This document shows positions 32,981 through 45,216 of a DNA stretch of 64,000 bases, piece after piece. Numbering within the stretch: the stretch's first letter is position 1; the number at the start of each line of letters is the position of its first letter. A model generated the notes under the pieces. The model did no database searches. It had not been told where the DNA came from and worked only from the letters and a program-made list of their open reading frames with translations. The position numbers and the translations under genes are program-made. This stretch comes from Scolanthus callimorphus. Lineage: Eukaryota > Cnidaria > Anthozoa > Actiniaria > Edwardsiidae. The stretch spans positions 31,757,951 to 31,821,950 of the forward strand of contig CM066917.1 of assembly GCA_033964015.1 (NCBI GenBank), in the 5' to 3' direction.

Positions 32981-35900
32981 ATGGATGATTATGGCGAGGA
33001 AAATGGCTGGGATGAAGGCGCGGTATGGCTTTGTCGTACATTTTAGTAGTAACATCTGTCAGTGACAGACATGTTTTCAGGTACATATCGTTGTTCCATT
33101 ATTTTGTAGCAATTGAGCCCCACAGACGACCGTAGAGACAATGACACCATTATTCAAGATATCCAGCAAGCGTTTGGCTCTAAGGATATGGTGATGGAAC
33201 CTGATGTGTTCTCCTACATTAGGAGGTAGGAATGAATATTAGGGTTGTGTCCAATGAGGCAACCACACATCATTTGTGAGGAATCACCCTGTTTATAGGG
33301 CGGATTTCAGTTGACTGTCAAAAGTAGATCAGACCTGCATTTTCTATACCTTCCTATTGGGTGATGTCTTTAGTCAGCCAATCAGAATGCAAAGAAAAAC
33401 TGATTACAGTCTCTTGCTTTCTTTGATCACAACTATTAAAAAGACAAGTCACACTTTCTTCCTCCCTGATTGGCCAGTTCTTGAATTTGTATTTTTTTAC
33501 TTTGTGTTTAGTATTTTACATTCAACTGAAATCTGCTTAAGTCAGATATACCCTTTCTTTTAGGTACCTTTTGGTTGGAGGCCCAAGAGAAGAGATGGTC
33601 AAACTCTTATCAGAAAACTACTGTGGTATAGCTCAAAGTGCTAACTTACTTGCCAACTGGCTCATTCTAACAGGTAAATTAACCATTATTCTGTGAGATT
33701 ATGCAGAATATCTTCTGATACTTAGCCAACAAGGGACTGAGTCCCGAGTCAGCTAAATCAGATGAAATTCTGCAAAACCAAGCAGGACAGTGGTACAATT
33801 GTGTGGTTCCAAAAAATATCCATACACCCCCAACAGAAGGGTGTTAAAAAGTGACCTACCCACCTCTCTGGAATTTTCGAAGAAAAATACAGTATTTGTA
33901 TGGAAAAGATCAGGTAAATTGACCCCCCCCCCCCCCCCCCCCCCTCCCACCACCTCTCTGGAATTTTCAATGGATAATTTTTGGAAACACACATTGCCAG
34001 AAAAATATTACTAAGATTTTGGGTCTTGATATTTGCCTTCACATTATGTGACTAAAAGTTGTAATTTGCAACTATACTGTAAAGCAGTTTCATACCTTCC
34101 AACTCTCTCGGTTCACACGGGAGACTCCTGGTTTTTACCCTTCGCCTCCTGAAAAAAAAAAAATGAAACTTTCCATATATTTACTGTATATCTCCCAGGT
34201 AAATTTCTTGCAATTTTCTCATACAGTTGTTCTATTTGAAACACAATCTCCCAATTTTGGAGTTTTTGGGGTTGGCAGGTATGCTTTTTATAGTCCTGAT
34301 CTTCATTGTGGTGGCTATGCCAATTGGCAGCTTAACCCAAACAAGATGTTTCTTAGTCACAACTCTTTTATTATTTTGCTTTTTGTACTAAAGGTTCCAA
34401 TGTGCATGACGTGGAACAGATGGTGGAGGATCACTTGAAGACTTTGATCATCAAACATTTTGATCCTAAAAGAGCTGATTCCATCTTCACAGAGGCAGGA
34501 GAGGTATACTTCTCACCAATATACTATGTTTGTTTTACAAAATATAAACTAAGCAACAGCTACAATACGACTCTTGTTTTCCCAGACACCATCATGGCTG
34601 GAAGGAATGATAGCTCACCCAACTTGGAGATCAATGTTTTACAAGCTTGCAGAACAACATCCTGAGTGCCTAATGCTTAACTTCACCATCAAAGTAGGCA
34701 GTGTTGATATTGATTATTTGTTTTATTTTGATATTTGTTTGCATAGCAATACTTTTATTCTTGCTGCAGTTAATTTCAGATGCAGGTCATCAGGGAGAGA
34801 TTACAAGTGTGTCAACAGCTTGTCATCAAATGGAGGTTTTCTCCAGAGTCCTCAAGACTTCAGTGACAGGGTTCATGGAGGAGGGAGAGGCCTCAATGAA
34901 TGCTAATCTACCAGAGTTCAGTGTAAGTGTTCATCGTCTTGGCATAACAATGGCAGGCAACAAATAATAACAAGTTATAGAATAGAAACATGTTGCTGTT
35001 TGGTCCAACCAATGTTACTAATCAGGGGTTTATTCACCAAGAGGACATTATGGGCTGAACAGGGTATAATTATTTGTTCTCCGATAAAGCAACAGCTGAG
35101 GACAATATTTAAAGCAAAGCTTTAGCTGCTATAGAGCGAAGCAAAGAATAGCCAGAGAAAGGAGGTCAAATAGGTGCAAACCCTGACCTCATTTCCATCC
35201 ATGATACAGGATTGTGCTGCAGTCATCAAGTAGTATGCTAAATTTTATCAAATGTAAACAATCTACTTAATGTACTGAATGCAATGAATGTATAAATGCC
35301 ACAATATTATGTGCAGCTGAGTCATGGCATACAATATTACAAAATAACATTTTGTGTACACCACACCACTAATTATTTATTTCACATTCATCTTGCAACA
35401 TTACTTGTTCCACAGAAAATGGTTTGTTATGGTCAACATACCTACTTGTATGCCCAGTGCCTTCTCAACCTGATAGCACAGGATACCCAAAGTGGGGCTC
35501 AGGTGAAAAGAATCAGCCAAGAAGTACAGAAAAGTGCAGTCGCCAGTGGACACGATGTGACACAGATCACATTATGTCTGAATGGTTCTCCTTCATATCC
35601 AAGAGTGTGTTCGGCATTGTCCTCAATGCTTGGCAAAAATGCACTTAATCCTGGAGATATTACAGTGGTAAGGATGATTTTGAGCCATGAACATCAGATA
35701 ACATATCAAAAATTAGCTGAATGATAAATTGATTTTTTTTAACTGATCAATAAACCAGGGTGTTTTTTTATAAAGTTATGAATCCTTACTTCATCAAGTA
35801 TTAAATCCTTAAGTACATCATGTCACAGCCCATTTGATAGGGCCTTAACTAGTTGGTCCATTTCAAGTATTTTCAAGTATCAAACATGGATGAAAAGCTG

Positions 35901-38900
35901 CCAAGTAGATATTACAATCATGACAGTCTTTTGTTAACAATCGACTTGGGATCAAACTTTAATATTAGTGTTTGTGGTTTATTCAGCTTTACAAGCTCTA
36001 CAGCAGTGCTCAGCCACCTCCATGTGAACTTATCAGGATTCCACAGCTCCTAGGTACAGAGATTGTGATATGCTTAACTCTTCAAAGAATGTCACCAACA
36101 ACAAACTAATATATAAAACATTGTTCACATTTTATGAAAAATTTATTGTATATAGTAATACAAAGTCATGGCAATGTTGTCCAGCATACATTGATTTCAA
36201 ATTGCTGATTTAATTAGAAATTTAGCCTGCTTGCAGACTGGAGCATTGTTTTTATGGTAAGAAACTCAGGAGTTACCAATAATCACCAGCATCTTGGATT
36301 TTGGAGCTTGTCTGCCCCCAAAACAGCATGTTCCAAATCCAAGATGGCAATCAGTCACGAACCACAGGTTTTCAGCGATAAAAACACCATGTAGCTTGTA
36401 AGCAGGTCAACAAAAATTGCATTTTCTCACATTCATGTGAAAAAGCTCTAGTCAGTCAAAAAGATTGCTTTTAAAACTGGATGTCATGTCTTGTTTTGGT
36501 GTGTGCCCCTGCCAATTACATGAATCATGCCAATTTATTATTTGTTTAGTAACATGGTATCTACAGTAATGTCATGTTCACTTCTTCAGTATAGAGCAGT
36601 TTTCACATGACTGTTGTGAAAACAATTGCAGAGAGAAATCACGATTTACTCCCAAAAGGTTTTTTTTCTCAGCCAATTGCAAGCCGAACCAATTACTAAG
36701 TAATTACACAATTGTATTTACTACAGAATTTGATTGGCTGAGAAAAACGAGTAGCCAATGAGAATGCAAAGCAATCGCAATTACATATTAACAAGTAGTG
36801 ACAGTCATGTGAAATCCGCTCTATAACCGTGTCATTTTATCTTGCTTTTCAGACCTGCTGATCGGCTCTCTCTTCAAGCCTGGCCAGCACATCAACAGTG
36901 AACATAAATTCAAGTACATCTACTTATTGGCATATGCCTCCTGTGTGCATGAATCTTGGCAAGATGTAAGATATACATGTACTCTCTCTATAAACAGTAG
37001 TATGAGTTGGGAATTTTGTAAACAAAACTACTATAGTTCACAAATACATTGTTTACACTACTGGCACAACATGTTTCTGAGGCTAGGATTACTTGGTACC
37101 AGATGGTGTTTCAAGCCTATGAACGTCTGTCTGTTTAGGTTGAGTCAAGGAGTACCATTTTCAAAATGAAAACTGTGGCCAATAACAATTTGGCCTGCTA
37201 CCCACTTAAAAACTCTCTAAATGGGCAAGGAATTGATCAGTTCAGTGTAAAACTAAAAGGCATAATAAGAGAAAAATTCACTGCATGGAAATTTGATCAA
37301 TGGCATGAGATTGGCCACACATTCTTTGTTTTGAGAGGGTGACCCTTACAACACAATTCAGTTAATATTTTATCATTGCAGGGTAAAAGAACACTGCTCA
37401 ACAGAGATGAGCTAAAGCTGACAACCCAAGCTGTAGAGAAGGCCAACATGCTCTGTATGCAGGAGAGCAGTGGTGCCTCCCATCTCCTCTCAGAAGCCAA
37501 AGTTTTATTCCAGTGTATTAGGTTAGTGATTCCACAAGTAATGCTCCTGCAATTTCTAAACTGAGATTTCTCATAACCTATTACTATAGCAGAGGCGGAT
37601 CCAGAGGAGGTGTGTTGGATGCAGATGCATCCCCCTTTGCAATACAAAAATAGTTTAAAATGGCAAAATGTAGTCCTAAAGACTAAGTTCTAGTAGCCCT
37701 AATGAGAAATCTAGCTATTCCAACCAGAAATAAACTCCCCTTTCCAAAAACTTGGATGTCATGTGCGGGGGTGCTGCCCTGTAGCATATAATACAGATGG
37801 ACATTTTACTCCACGCTTGCATTCCCCTCATAATACAAGGCCTAGAAATATACTGCTGCTACTCATAAATATCAACCATGATTATGGTACACGAGAAAGC
37901 ATGTAACACTAACTTATTTTAAATAAGATACTTTTTATAATATTCAAGGACACACCCTTCTTTGTGCTTTTGGTTACAGTGATACTTCATCATTCATTCA
38001 AACATTTTCATTATTGGTTTCTTCATGCTTCAGGTACCCTGTAGTTGCCATGGGAATGCTAAAGTGGATTGACTGCACAGTCTCTGATCCGTCATTCTTC
38101 AAGCTTATGACAGATTCTACCCCTGTTCATCTTGCCCTTCTAGATGAGGTGAGATTTCACCCTTTTTTTCGTAGCTCATCTGTCTTTTGATTGGCTGCCA
38201 TTTGCACAGATAATATGATAATATGACACTTAGAGAACAAGTCTCAGGGACCAGTCTCAGGGATGTATGTATGTATGATTTTCTAGTTTGAGTTCTTAAG
38301 AAGGGACAAGCCCCTAGAATAACCTTGCAATTATCTGTACGACTACTCCCATAATTAACGCTAGACATCATTTTGTGAGACAAGTTGCAGGGACTACATT
38401 AGGATAAAAGAAAGTTATTTTGAACCTCAGTCCATCAAGATCTGAAGACTTGCCTAATTTTTCTTTATGGCAGCTGGTCACAAACCATCCTTTGCAGCAC
38501 CGTCTGGTGTTAAACCTGTTAATCCGGTTATTTGAGTCTGACACACCCTTGGACACTCTTGTAGAGGTATGTCTCATTCACTAGCTCATGGAAAACGCTA
38601 AGGTCCCAACATGCCCGTAGCAGGGAAGCCTTAAAATGACCACATTTTGGTACAGACAGCCCAATCAAATTTGTGTATAGTGTTAAATAAAACCCTTGAA
38701 ACCCCATATTTTCCTCTATACACAAAATTTGATTTGACTGTGATTTTGGTGGCTCTTTTTCTGCCTACAGTTGTAGTGTCTCCCAGAATGATTTATCATG
38801 ATAGGGCACAATATTTTCTTTCGCGTTTTTGATGCGAGAGTTCGCGAATTTGCTCGAAAAGTTTTTTAGTGCCTTTCTGAACTCACAGACAAGAGAGTCA

Positions 38901-41210
38901 AGATCTCTTCCATGTAAAGGTAGTTGATATCTCCCCTAAGAATGAAGTTCTCTCGTGTTTTTAAGAAAGGCTTTAGGAAATGAAAAAAGAAAGCTCTGGG
39001 GGCACTACCGTTACGTGGAATTTCAGTTTCGTCTTTGTATGCTTATTTAACGAGTAAGTCTTTGATCGATTCTGATCATTATAGACTGGGTTAAGCAAAA
39101 TAATAATAATGATAAATAGTAAATGTCTCTTCAGGGGTCCCCCAGGGTTAAGTTTTGGTGCCACTACTATTCCTGAATTTCATCAACGATTTACCAAGCT
39201 GCATTAAGTCCAGAGTCCGTCTCTTCGTTAGTTTGATAGTTACGCTACGAAAAGTGCGCATTTAGGGAGAGACAAATGCGAACCATTCTGTTATGTTTCA
39301 GCTTGAGTTCAAGAAGACAGTGTTGGACCGAATGATTCATATGCTGAGCCGTGGTTACGTCATCCCAGTAATTAGTTACATCCACAAGTGTATGGAGGGA
39401 CAGATTACTGATAACTCACTAATCAGACACTTCGTTACCGAGGTATACCACACTTAAGTTTTTATCTTGCGGCTTTTGATCATGTTCCCATAGCAACACG
39501 GCCTATTTAGCGTTGGATTCCCGCGAAGAGAGTCTTTCGGTCGCGCGAAATGTTTGATTGAGATTTTTCAAGTATTTTGTGCAAAAATGAATGCAGGTTT
39601 TCTTCTCTTTGCTAATCCTAAACTCCAGTCTATTCCATATTTTTTTAGCAGTCTGGAATCCATCAAATCGCTCATTCTGATTGGCTCGCGGGTCCGGATG
39701 AGCCACGCACTGAAATCTGAGGTGCGCGCAATTTTTCCCTGACAACGAAACTTGACCGTGTAGGCGCGCCAGCAATTTCCTTGACAATTTTTATTTGCTC
39801 GTGTAGACGAGACAAAATTGATAATTTTCCTTGACAACTATCCTTGTTTAAAGCTAGACATGCTAGCTTTTCATTTTGTGCGCCATTTTGTTGTGCGCGC
39901 GCGGTTCCACAGGGAACCTGCAGTATAAATTTTATATCTACTATACATTTGTTTCCTGTGAGAAATTCAGGGGTTTTACGTTTGTATTCTTTCTGTAGCT
40001 AATCTAATATGTTCACCAGAAGACCGAATCCTTTTTCTGATATCCTTGCTTCACGTCTGTTTGTAGGTCCTTGAGATGATCGCTCCCCCTTACTCGCCCG
40101 AGTTTGTGCAGCTTTTCCTCCCGATCGTTCGTAACCAGGAGATTACAGGAAGTCTGCGGACTATCGAGGGTCTGATGACGCGTCTGCGTTCATCGGTGAG
40201 TTATTGAGTGCAGGTCACGGAAAGTAAGATTTACAACTTGTTTCGGAAGTTAGTTTCTCTTTTATATCAAATAATATTGTAATTCTTAGCTGATGAATTG
40301 TCCGTGGGTAAATAAAGATTATCTATATCTATCTATGACACATGTGAGTCTGCAGGGCCCGGCAAAGCGACACTAACTTTCTTAGAGACGTGCCATTGGC
40401 GCCTAAATAAAAAAAATAATGTCAAAGTGAAGTGAAGTTTGGTCGCCACAATAGAAATCTGGTCGCCATCTTTTTCTCCCAAATTAATGCTGTTGACAGC
40501 TAATTTTTTTAAAACCGACTTGACTTGACTTGGCTTGGCTTGGGGCTCTTCGCGCATCTCTGGGGTACGCGTCGAAGTAGAGGCTGCTAGTAGTCTATTA
40601 CTTTGCAAACTCAAACATGCACGTAGCAGTTGGATCGTCAAATATCCGTTTGCATGATTTGTTTCCTTATCTCGTTTCTATTTTTCCCTTTCACCCACGT
40701 TCGCGTGCTTTAAGCGCTTCCTGTACCGCAAATCTTGTTGTTTAACAAGATGGAGGATATTACATGGCCGCATGGAGATCCTAATTTATTTTCGACTTTT
40801 AGATTTGTAGAAACCTCATTCACAATCGATATGGTTTTAGTGGCCATTTTGGATAATAAGAAACCATAATAATAATATTGATAAGAAAGCACATTGCTGC
40901 TCATCCAACTCTAAACTGCAGTTTGCTGCCCGTCAGTCAGACGTCTACACAACCCCAATAGATTTTACCAACCGTCTTGGAGATGTTTTGATTGTACCTT
41001 GAAAGTACCTTTCTGAATTGGATATCATAAAAAGTGGCCAGACTTTGAAGGGACAATTTTATTGTTTGATTTACAGATCTCATTCAGCGTCATTGGAACG
41101 TCATCCTGCGCCTTGAAAAAATTGAGTTCGCTTTTAAAAATTTCTCAGGTTCTTTTGTTTTATTCTTTCAGCCCACTGCTCGCGTCCTGGTTCAATCCGA
41201 TGACAAGTGA
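32981..41210 (+). CDS. NELFCD: Negative elongation factor C/D (TH1)
   Basis: NELF-C/D is the TH1-family subunit of the NELF complex, which holds RNA polymerase II in promoter-proximal pausing. Fifteen plus-strand exons: 32981-33022, 33110-33225, 33564-33673, 34394-34503, 34586-34693, 34770-34922, 35416-35667, 35987-36053, 36853-36965, 37382-37521, 38034-38148, 38474-38566, 39302-39442, 40067-40195 and 41172-41210. All phases agree and give 575 residues (human about 590). An acidic N-terminus, [14 protein letters not shown], is followed by the TH1 domain: [106 protein letters not shown] and [16 protein letters not shown]. No frameshift was seen. AATAAA near 41848 is a possible polyadenylation signal. 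Several introns are largely transposon. Confidence 0.96.
33296..33539. mobile_element. MITE filling most of NELFCD intron 2
   Basis: The left end TAGGGCGGATTTCAGTTGAC and the right end ATTCAACTGAAATCTGCTTA are imperfect inverted repeats related to 10752-11343 and 36592-36823. The element takes 244 of the 338 bp of the intron (33226-33563). Confidence 0.7.
33800..33993. mobile_element. MITE of the TGTGTGGTTCC family
   Basis: The left end TGTGTGGTTCCAAAAAATAT and a right end ending TTGGAAACACACA are inverted repeats. The core has AATACAGTATTTGTATGGAAA and a run of about 20 C. It lies in NELFCD intron 3. Its left half is nearly identical to the copy at 28395. Confidence 0.85.
34091..34283. mobile_element. 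MITE, CATACCTTCCAACTCTC family
   Basis: The ends CATACCTTCCAACTCTCTCG and GGGGTTGGCAGGTATG are inverted repeats, and the core TTTCCATATATTTACTGTAT is shared with 8317-8529. It is in NELFCD intron 3, about 100 bp before the next exon. Confidence 0.8.
36592..36823. mobile_element. MITE, TAGAGC(A/G)G ends, TA flanks
   Basis: The left end TAGAGCAGTTTTCACATGAC and the right end GTCATGTGAAATCCGCTCTA are inverted repeats of the family at 10752-11343. TA flanks both ends. Inner pairs TTTCTCAGCCAATTGCAA and GATTGGCTGAGAAAA extend the fold. It lies in NELFCD intron 8. Confidence 0.83.
39132..39230 (+). pseudogene. LINE reverse transcriptase fragment
   Basis: The plus frame reads SGVPQG, a stop, [17 protein letters not shown] and IKSRVRLFV. 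This is reverse transcriptase motifs 4-5 of a non-LTR retrotransposon (PQG then PLLF--FINDLP), broken by a stop and cut just before the catalytic AD-D box. It lies in NELFCD intron 12. Confidence 0.75.
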
Positions 41211-42869
41211 CTGGTTTGAGGTGCAAGTCCAAACTTACTAGTAAGAGTAGCTTTCTTCCACAATCCCAAAAGTAATGTGAGAACGGAAATAATTGCTGGA
41301 GAGTAGAAAGAAATAGTTTTAGCTCTTTTCCTGCTATTTACTCTTCTCCATACAAGATCACGTTCATTTTCATCATCGAATGTTTAAATGTACGTTTATT
41401 TATTGAAGTCAAAACTGAAAAGGGAGAAGGAAAGATAGTGAGACAGAAGCAATGTTCAGAACATGTGCGACTTTGTGCTCTGGATTGTGATGACCTCTAT
41501 ATGAATGAAAGAGGAACACTCGATATGCCGAGTGAGCCGACCATCATGTGCCGAACTACCGAACGGCATATTGATGTGTACTTGAGGCGCCAGAGCAAAA
41601 TGAGTGACATTAGCGTCGTTCCCAGGCTACTCTTCTTTCAGCTCCCATCATGCTTTGCACGCTTTCGTTCACGCTGGACAGCATTTGAATGCAGTGACGT
41701 CATCAGCCTAGCGTGACAGCCCACCGAGAAGCCTGGGGACGAGACTAGAGTGACATAACCGCATATCAGTCCAGTACAAGAGTTCTCTCTCTACCTCAAT
41801 GTAATAAGCTATATTTTAAATATGTACATATAGGACTGGAGGATATGAAATAAACAGTGAAAAAAGTACAACTTTTATTGTGCTCAGTTTAACGCGAAGG
41901 AGAAGAACTGAAAAAATACTTGTGCGAATGAAAATCCACAAGGCGATGTTTCATAAAGTAGACAACATAGGTCATAGAAAACGTAAGACGTCTAGACGCG
42001 AGTACAAAACGGCGTTTTCTGTGGGTTTTGTGTGTTCCGGTTGAATATTACGAGAATGGCTCGTTTTGAGACAAAAAAAGCGTGTCTTTGAATTTGGCGA
42101 AAGAAGAGGGTTGGCAAGGAAATCTTGAGCTAGTTTGGAACTCCTTGGCAATTTCTTTCGTAACTGTAATTAAAAAGAAATATCAAATGGCTAAGCAACA
42201 CATTTCACTTTTTTTGCATTCAACGTGACAAAGCAAGAACAATCTAACAAAGAAAACACGGACCAGAACGCGTAGAGTTTTCGAATTTTCGTCAGCGTTT
42301 GGTAGTTAAACAGCCTAATGATCGATATAATTGATTATAATTGTTTTTAAAGGAAAACCTGTTACATCTGTAATCGAGCAGAACTTGTCAGACGGCTTCT
42401 AGTGGTTGCTTAGATAACCTGAGTTCTATAAAAGGATGCTTTTGTCATCACCGGCTTCACTCAACAGGTTGATATGACTGAAAAGACAAAGACAAGAACA
42501 ACGCGATTAAAATATAAGGGACATTTGAAACAACGGTTATAAGAAAGGACAAAAAATAAATAAGAAAGAAAATAAACATCGACTGTAGGGAATAAACGCC
42601 AATTTACCGTCCCGACGTGGCAGCAGACAGCATTTAGTTATACAAACTCTATCATAGCCAATCACATGCTCTCTCTTTGTTATTTCAACCAATCAGCAAT
42701 GAATAAAATATATGTTTGTAGATATTGACCAATCACAATTTAGTTTAGACAATGCCAATAATAGCCACCATTGATACGTAAAGAAGCTTTTTTGCACCTG
42801 CTACGAAAAACATTAGAATATTGCGGTTCGAGAAAAATAATTTTCTTCGCTTGAACCGTGGATTTGAAG
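41211..42869. other. Spacer: NELFCD 3' flank and CSRNP 5' region
   Basis: After the NELFCD stop comes probable 3' untranslated sequence, with AATAAA near 41848. A 92-codon open frame at 41438-41716 shows no recognisable domain. From about 42380 the sequence is the CSRNP promoter and leader; several CCAATCA boxes occur at 42657-42740. Confidence 0.55.
42427..42434 (+). promoter_or_regulatory. TATA box, probable CSRNP core promoter
   Basis: TATAAAAG is followed 25-30 bp later by TTCACTCAAC, an initiator-like sequence, and by a reading frame starting about 440 bp downstream. The clear TATA box contrasts with the TATA-less divergent promoters in the window and fits an inducible gene. Confidence 0.6.
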
Positions 42870-43568
42870 ATGTTAAAACGAAAAATCGAGGAAGACTCGC
42901 TGAGCGAGGCAAGTCATGAAAGTTGTGATAGCCTTGACTCGGGAATAAGCGTGAAAGCCAAGCAACGGCGGGTTCGTTTTCATCAAAGAACGGTTTTTCA
43001 TTTCCCTCGGACTCAAGGCAGTAGCTGTGTTCCTTCCAATGGGGGATACACTCTGGGGATGAAGCGAAAACACTCGTTTGTTGAGCAATTCAACTTCACG
43101 GACTATGGCGAAGAACTGGGGCTGTGTTTTCGCAGTGAATCAGATAGCGAAGACGAAGAAGACGAGGACCGTATTTTTATGCCAATTCCTCAAAAGACGC
43201 GAAAGGCTATTTTGAAAGATGCCGGCGTGAAAAAGATAAATAAACAAGAGGCGACAGAGTGCATGGAAATTCGTTATTCCAGACAGATCTGCGGCTGTGA
43301 CTGCAAGAATTACTGTGATCCTGCGACGTGTAGTTGTTGCTTGAATGGGATAAACTGCCAAGTGGATCGGGATAACTTCCCGTGCGGGTGCACTAAAGAC
43401 GCTTGTCACAACCCACAAGGAAGGCATGAATACGACCCCGTGTCTGTGCGCAAACATTTCATTGATACGGTCCTCAAACTACGAGGGCGAAAATACATTT
43501 GGGAAAACCAGCGTGGCCATGTCTCGAAACCTGCGACAAGCAGTGTTATAACTTTCGCTGTGTCTTGA
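42870..43568 (+). CDS. Cysteine/serine-rich nuclear protein, compact and intronless
   Basis: CSRNP (AXUD1) proteins are nuclear transcriptional regulators, immediate-early and TGF-beta/Wnt/axin-responsive in vertebrates. The frame is a single exon of 232 codons if the ATG at 42870 is used; the four codons upstream begin with GTG. Visible parts: a serine-rich start, the conserved RVRFHQRTVFHFPRTQG and VPSNGGYTLGM blocks, a KRKHSFVEQFNF segment, an acidic run (SESDSEDEEDEDR), then the cysteine core CGCDCKNYCDPATCSCC, CQVDRDNFPCGC and CHNPQGRHEYD with the VRKHFIDTVLKL helix. Vertebrate members have about 590 residues in several exons; this one ends soon after the cysteine region and lacks the long C-terminal tail. 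Which vertebrate paralogue it corresponds to cannot be said. Confidence 0.92.
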   Translation: MLKRKIEEDSLSEASHESCDSLDSGISVKAKQRRVRFHQRTVFHFPRTQGSSCVPSNGGYTLGMKRKHSFVEQFNFTDYGEELGLCFRSESDSEDEEDEDRIFMPIPQKTRKAILKDAGVKKINKQEATECMEIRYSRQICGCDCKNYCDPATCSCCLNGINCQVDRDNFPCGCTKDACHNPQGRHEYDPVSVRKHFIDTVLKLRGRKYIWENQRGHVSKPATSSVITFAVS

Positions 43569-45216
43569 CCTAATATCAAACACTCAAGACCCGTTTTTGT
43601 CTAGAATGAAATTCAGTCGATTTCGGGCGTCAACTTGAACTGTTTTTTGCTGAACAGGGTAGTGAATTGAGATATTTTTAAAAGAAATAAGCTATTGATA
43701 TAGAAACCAATCAAGGAATTATCTCTTGGTGATCGAAAGACAAATATTGTACATGTCTTGTGAATCTATCTAAAGATTAAAATATATTCGAGAAATGTCT
43801 ACCGGCTGTTCCATGTTTAATTTATGGGTGGTTGCATGTCTGAAGACGGTTCACCACTTTTCCTTCACGAATCATTTCTTTGACACATATCGCAGGTTTT
43901 TGTGCCTTCTTTTGTCGCTTATCAATGAAAAAAAAAAAAATAGAGCGTCAAAGAAACGACGAGCATCAATCGGTACTAACTAAAAGCTGTTCATTCGCGA
44001 CCTAAAAGATTAAGAGTATCCTAGCGCGAGATTTGCTCAGCTTTTTTACGCAATACAAACTTGCAAAGCTGGTTAAAAAAACTTGCAACATTGCGAATCG
44101 CAAGCGAAATACGTGTTGTATGTCTCTTCGGCCTTTAAAAAGCAATAGAAAATGGAGGGTTGGAAAAAAAAACTGGTACACCCCCCAGAAATGCGGGTAG
44201 ATAAGATCAGATGAATTGTGAGTCTGGCGCAGGAGAAATGGGCCCTGACCAAAACATACGTGCATACATACATAAAGGCCGTTTATTTTAGCACGTTAAA
44301 AACATCAGTAGAAAGCACATTATATAATACATTCATAGGCGAAAAGTGGAGCTGGTTTACCATTTGGGGGTGTGGGAATAGTTCATCTTCAGCGAGCGAC
44401 TTATTCTAGTCGAGCCACGAGAGTGGTCCACTGGGCTTATCGATAGGAAAAAATATGTTTTTTCACACGATGTCAACAATATGGTGTGAATATAAACAAA
44501 GTACTGTCTGGAGGCCGAGAGATTCTGTGGCTTAGCCAAAGGGAAGGCCTTTTTTGTTGGGTGGGGGTGGGTGGGGCTGGTTTAGACCAGCTTTATACCC
44601 ATTTCTCAGATGGTGTTTACAGCAGCTTGGACCCAATGGTTCATACACCCGGTTCTTCTATGCGCGACCAACCATTCTGATTGTAGCAAATGCGCGCAAC
44701 CAACCATTGGCTGCCAATCGAACGCCAAATATCCCTACGCGAGCAGGCGAGTATTGCAAAATAATCTTTGCACGATCGAGCTGCGAGCACGGACGATTTT
44801 TGATGGTTCATGTGCGAGCCCTAACTGTGGCTTTCAATGGGATCTTTAACGGCTAAAAATCTTTTTTCACTGTAGGTTTTTTTTTTTAATTTGACGCTCG
44901 ACACTTACGTTTAGGTCATTTAACAGTTGACGATTTAACCGCATTGACTGTAAAAAAGTACTAGAGGATTTGCTTGTGTTGGGCCTTCCCGCAAGCACAG
45001 TTCCTGGTTACGGGTCAAGAAGCCCTATTGACAAATCTGGCTTTTCATACCAGAAACGCACCCCCTTTTCCAAAATGACCTGGCTTTGCTTGGAGGTAGT
45101 TACGCAATGGTCGAAAACAAAAGACAAAGTTAGCGGACGAATGTGCCTTACCCAGGATGCGCCGCGCGTTGATGACGTTGGAGTGAGGCTGCGCAGGCGC
45201 TGTCGTGGCTTCCAAC
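43569..45216. other. Spacer between CSRNP and USP10
   Basis: Nothing convincing is coded here. ATTAAA near 43776 may end the CSRNP transcript. The open frames at 44554-44856 have no recognisable domain. GC content rises after 44630, and the last 200 bp, up to CCAACATGGCGGTG, look like the USP10 promoter. Confidence 0.5.

Noticed and set aside
41438..41716. 92-codon plus-strand open frame after NELFCD
   Set aside because: No recognisable domain, no splice context, and it lies in the probable 3' untranslated region of NELFCD.
44554..44856. Overlapping plus-strand open frames with several cysteines
   Set aside because: No family recognised, and two frames are equally open; there is nothing to choose between them.
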